NCBI GenBank assembly: GCA_934636425.1
Contig: CAKUAV010000065.1
Coordinates: 1 to 16,073, forward strand
Direction of reading: 5' to 3'
DNA from: an uncultured Clostridia bacterium
GTDB lineage: Bacteria; Bacillota; Clostridia; Christensenellales; Aristaeellaceae
Length of the DNA: 16,073 nucleotides
In this document: positions 13,698 to 16,073 of the stretch, piece by piece
Position numbering within the stretch: position 1 is the first letter of the stretch
How the letters are laid out: each line of letters starts with the position of its first letter
The notes under the pieces: model-generated
The model's database searches: none
Seen by the model: only the letters and a program-made list of their open reading frames with translations
What the model was told of the DNA's origin: nothing
Position numbers and translations under genes: made by a program

Positions 13698-14783
13698 TCA
13701 GATCAGCTCGAGTATGACCGCGTTGAGCACGTCGCTTCCGGCCTGCGTCACGCGCGCGCGCCCGTTTTCGACGGCCATCAGCCCGCCGCGCACCAGCCGC
13801 TCGAGCGCCCTTTTCGGCAGAATCTCCGCCGGCACGCCGTATTTCGTGCGCAGCCCCAGCATGACCCGCTCCTCGCAGACGTCCCGCTCGGTCAGCGCCT
13901 CGGGCGGCTCTCCCGCCTTGCCGGCGAGATAATCCTCGAGCGACGCGGTATTCGCAAAGCGCGCGCCGTTCATCAGCGAGTGCGCCGCGCAGCCCAGCCC
14001 CAGATAGTCGCCGCGCGTCCAGTAGACCATGTTGTGGCGCGATTCATAGCCGCGCTGTGCATAATTCGAGATTTCATAGCGCTCAAAGCCGTAATCCTTC
14101 AGAAAGGCCGCCGCCGCGTGCTGCATACAGACCGCGGTCTCTTCGTCGGGCAGAACGGCCTTTTTCGCGTCCACCAGCGCCTTCATGGGCGTGCCGTCCT
14201 CCACGATCAGGCTGTAGCAGGAGATGTGCCGGATCGGCAAACCGACCGCGGTCTTTAGCGTGTCCTGCCAGTCCTGAAGCGTCTGAAAGGGCAGCGCGTA
14301 CATGAGATCGACGCTCAGATTGTCAAAGCCCGCGTCCTGCGCCATGAGCACGGCGCGGATCGCCTCATCGCGGGTGTGTATGCGCCCCAGCGATTTGAGC
14401 AGGCGGTCGTCAAAGGCCTGAACGCCTATGGACAGCCGATTGATTCCGGCCGATCTGTAGGCGCGCATTTTTTCGGGATCCAGCGTGCCGGGATTGGCCT
14501 CGCAGGTGATCTCCGCGCCGGGCGACAGGGAGAAGCGCTTCGCCGCCGCGTCCATAAGGCGCGCCATGTCGCCGCCGCCGAGCAGCGAGGGCGTGCCGCC
14601 GCCGATGAACAGCGTGGCGATTTCAAGCGCCCCGAAGCGCGATGCGGCCTCGTCCATCTCGCGCTCAAGGCGATTCAGGTAATCCGGAATCCGGTCGAGC
14701 CTGTTCGGAAAGGACGTAAAGTCGCAGTAGGCGCACTTGCGCACGCAGAAGGGGATGTGAATGTAGAGCGAAACGCGCTTCAT
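13698..14783 (-). CDS. hemW: Radical SAM heme chaperone HemW
   Basis: This 361-residue protein starts MKRVSLYIHIPFCVRKCAYC, with the radical SAM iron-sulfur motif Cys13, Cys17 and Cys20 (C-x3-C-x2-C followed by F). GGGTPS (61-66) and the EANPGT segment (95-100) are the SAM-binding parts. HNMVYW (250-255) is the HNxxYW motif that separates HemW from coproporphyrinogen III dehydrogenase HemN. HemW binds heme and is thought to deliver it to respiratory enzymes; many such genes are misnamed coproporphyrinogen oxidase. The length is normal for HemW. The start has GGAGGGG a few bases upstream, 12 bases after the GNAT gene stop, so the two form an operon. No clear terminator is seen in the 152-base gap that follows. 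Confidence 0.93.
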   Translation of the reverse strand: MKRVSLYIHIPFCVRKCAYCDFTSFPNRLDRIPDYLNRLEREMDEAASRFGALEIATLFIGGGTPSLLGGGDMARLMDAAAKRFSLSPGAEITCEANPGTLDPEKMRAYRSAGINRLSIGVQAFDDRLLKSLGRIHTRDEAIRAVLMAQDAGFDNLSVDLMYALPFQTLQDWQDTLKTAVGLPIRHISCYSLIVEDGTPMKALVDAKKAVLPDEETAVCMQHAAAAFLKDYGFERYEISNYAQRGYESRHNMVYWTRGDYLGLGCAAHSLMNGARFANTASLEDYLAGKAGEPPEALTERDVCEERVMLGLRTKYGVPAEILPKRALERLVRGGLMAVENGRARVTQAGSDVLNAVILELI

Positions 14784-14795
14784 AAGGCCCCTCCG

Positions 14796-15560
14796 TCACA
14801 GCATGGGCGCGACGAAATCCTGAGTCTTTGCGGTCAGCTCCACCCATGCGGGGCGAAAGCCGCATTTTATGGCGTTGCGCACGGACGCGACGTTCGACCA
14901 GGCCGCGCAGTAGAAGGGAACCTTGCCGCGCTCGAGGGCGCAAAGCGCCAGACGCGACGTGAGCGCCGAGGCCACGCCCTCTCCGCGATGGCCGCCGTCC
15001 ACATCCACGCCGATCTGCCACATGGCGGGGCAGTCCTCGGACGCGCCGGCCAGGCCGATCAGCTCGCCCTGATCGTACGCGCCCAGACACAGCCGGTCGA
15101 GCCTGCGCCGCTTTTCGCACAGCGCGTTGCCCCACTTTTCGGTATAGAGCGCGGCGAAATCGTCCGGCTGGAGCGCGCGGATCTCATAGGGGCAGTCCAG
15201 AGGGCGCAGCGCGTCCACATCGGGCAGGAAATACTCGGCCATAAAGCAGACGCACAGCCCGTGCGGGCGCAGCGCCTCGTTGAGCACCAGTAGCTGCGGC
15301 GTCTCGAAGCACTGCTCGGGGCGGTAGCGGCCGATATACTCCTCAACCGCGCCGGCGTACTGCGGGCGGGTCGAGGCGACGACGCCGTGGCCGTATGTGA
15401 CCAGATTGCAGTCGAAGGGCAGCGTCAGATAGGCGCGGGCGCGGTCGTCGCGGCGCGAATAGACGATTTTGTTTTTGCCCGAGAGCAGATCGGACGGCGC
15501 GCAGTGCAGCTCGACGGCCGACTGATTGAGCGCAATGTCGAAAATCTCGCGGTTGGTCAT
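14796..15560 (-). CDS. GNAT family N-acetyltransferase
   Basis: This 254-residue protein has the GNAT fold in its C-terminal half. YEIRALQPDDFAALY (125-139) opens the domain. GVDVDGGHRGEGVASALTSR (184-203) is motif A, with the R-G-x-G-x-A acetyl-CoA loop. AAWSNVASVRNAIKCGFRPA (219-238) is motif B, with the N-x-x-S-x-x-x-x-x-x-x-G-F pattern. The N-terminal half (about 1-120) is an extra region, seen in GNAT proteins with an appended domain, and the substrate cannot be told. A weak GAGG lies 10 bases before the ATG. It is first in a two-gene unit with hemW and sits directly beside the tandem repeat array, which must lie upstream of, or within, its promoter region. Only a -10-like TTATAA is visible near 15580. 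Confidence 0.85.
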   Translation of the reverse strand: MTNREIFDIALNQSAVELHCAPSDLLSGKNKIVYSRRDDRARAYLTLPFDCNLVTYGHGVVASTRPQYAGAVEEYIGRYRPEQCFETPQLLVLNEALRPHGLCVCFMAEYFLPDVDALRPLDCPYEIRALQPDDFAALYTEKWGNALCEKRRRLDRLCLGAYDQGELIGLAGASEDCPAMWQIGVDVDGGHRGEGVASALTSRLALCALERGKVPFYCAAWSNVASVRNAIKCGFRPAWVELTAKTQDFVAPML

Positions 15561-15593
15561 AGACGAAAACCTCGCTTATAATAAGTAGAAATC

Positions 15594-15782
15594 ATGCCGC
15601 CCGAAGGAGCGGGCAGACTGTCGAAAAAAACATCGGAGAGTTTTCGAATCCTCTCGAGTTTTCAACCATACCCGGCGGCGTGCGGGGCGGGCGCGGGACG
15701 ATTGAAGGCGGCGGGAAATCCCATTTCCCAGAGTGAAAAGTGGAGAGGGGTGGCGGGGGAGATTGCTCTCCCGTTCGCCCGC
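15594..15782 (+). repeat. Tandem repeat unit 1 (189 bp)
   Basis: This is the first unit of a tandem array. It starts ATGCCGCCCGAAGGAGCGGG. Four self-pairing parts can be drawn: GCCCG-aaggag-CGGGC (15599-15614), a GAGAG/CTCTC arm soon after, GGGAAAT-ccc-ATTTCCC (15713-15729), and GGGGGAG-attg-CTCTCCC (15755-15772, with one G-T pair). Its seven-A run makes it one base longer than unit 2. It lies 34 bases upstream of the GNAT start codon. Confidence 0.95.
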
Positions 15783-15970
15783 ATACCGCCCGAAGGAGCG
15801 GGCAGACTGTCGAAAAAACATCGGAGAGTTTTCGAATCCTCTCGAATTTTCAACCATACCCGGCGGCGTGCAGGGCGGGCGCGGGTCGATTGAAGGCGGC
15901 GCAAAATCCCATTTCCCAGAGTGAAAAGTGGAGAGGGGCGGCGGGGAAAATTGCTCTCCCGTTCGCCCGC
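15783..15970 (+). repeat. Tandem repeat unit 2 (188 bp)
   Basis: It is collinear with unit 1 and differs by about ten bases. Changes include GGCGGGAAAT to GGCGCAAAAT and GGGGGAGATTG to GGGGAAAATTG. Both weaken hairpins that are intact in unit 1. The GCCCG-aaggag-CGGGC hairpin is kept. Confidence 0.95.
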
Positions 15971-16073
15971 ATGCCGCCCGAAGGAGCGGGCAGACTGTCG
16001 AAAAAACATCGGAGAGTTTTCGAATCCTCTCGAATTTTCAACCATACCCGGCGGCGTGCAGGGCGGGCGCGGG
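15971..16073 (+). repeat. Tandem repeat unit 3 (cut by window end)
   Basis: The first 103 bases of a further unit are visible. They differ from unit 2 at only one base (ATGCCG for ATACCG). The array continues beyond the window, so the number of units is unknown. Confidence 0.95.

Noticed and set aside
14124..14141. Palindrome CAGACCGCGGTCTC like the CAGACYGRAGTCTG family
   Set aside because: It lies inside hemW coding sequence, has a different centre, and is best explained by codon content.
15576..16045. Long open frames on the - strand through the tandem repeats (peptides with FFDSLPAPSGG or MFFRQSARSFGR)
   Set aside because: They run in different frames from copy to copy because the unit length changes between 189 and 188, have no ribosome binding site, and reflect the repeat itself rather than a protein.
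15594..16073. CRISPR array
   Set aside because: The units are about 188 bases and repeat over their full length, with no short repeat and variable spacer pattern and no cas genes.

Overview
The window reads as a chromosomal segment of a GC-rich, endospore-forming Clostridia-type Firmicute. The evidence is a small acid-soluble spore protein gene, a T-box leader, TTGACA/TATAAT-type promoters, strong AGGAGG-type ribosome binding sites, and gene families typical of that group (DUF1653, DUF2207, DUF624/YesL, zinc-ribbon plus TPR membrane proteins). The genus cannot be fixed from the sequence alone. Most content is ordinary core genome with two repeat-rich patches; there are no rRNA, tRNA, CRISPR, phage or transposase genes.

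Left part (1-3161). On the + strand, the end of a NUDIX hydrolase is followed by a MazG-like nucleotide pyrophosphohydrolase. They meet a - strand methionine operon at a shared bidirectional hairpin terminator. The operon runs from a strong promoter through a T-box leader with a likely ATG (Met) specifier to metY (O-acetylhomoserine sulfhydrylase) and a MetA-family acyltransferase. That MetA has Glu111, the acetyl-CoA form, so the two enzymes form a short direct-sulfhydrylation route from homoserine to homocysteine.

Centre-left (3270-6222). A + strand pair encodes a DUF1653 protein and a DUF2207 membrane protein and ends in a strong terminator. About 570 bases without a convincing gene follow, partly AT-rich, and then a C-terminally truncated maltose/galactoside O-acetyltransferase.

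Centre (6185-11690). A - strand operon, hslO (Hsp33) - TPR protein - HEAT-like protein - zinc-ribbon/TPR/chitobiase-C membrane protein, ends in a terminator. A SAM-dependent methyltransferase lies upstream. The three helical-repeat or scaffold proteins have no known function and are the best candidate here for an undescribed system.

Right part (11715-16073). A repeat patch holds a diverged copy of a structured repeat, several CAGACYGRAGTCTG palindromes and a 13-bp inverted repeat. Next come a short SASP gene, a YesL-like membrane protein with a strong extended -10 promoter, and a hemW-GNAT pair. The window ends in at least 2.5 tandem copies of a 188/189-bp repeat of the same family as the diverged copy. 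Several hairpins are kept between family members, with paired base changes in one of them.
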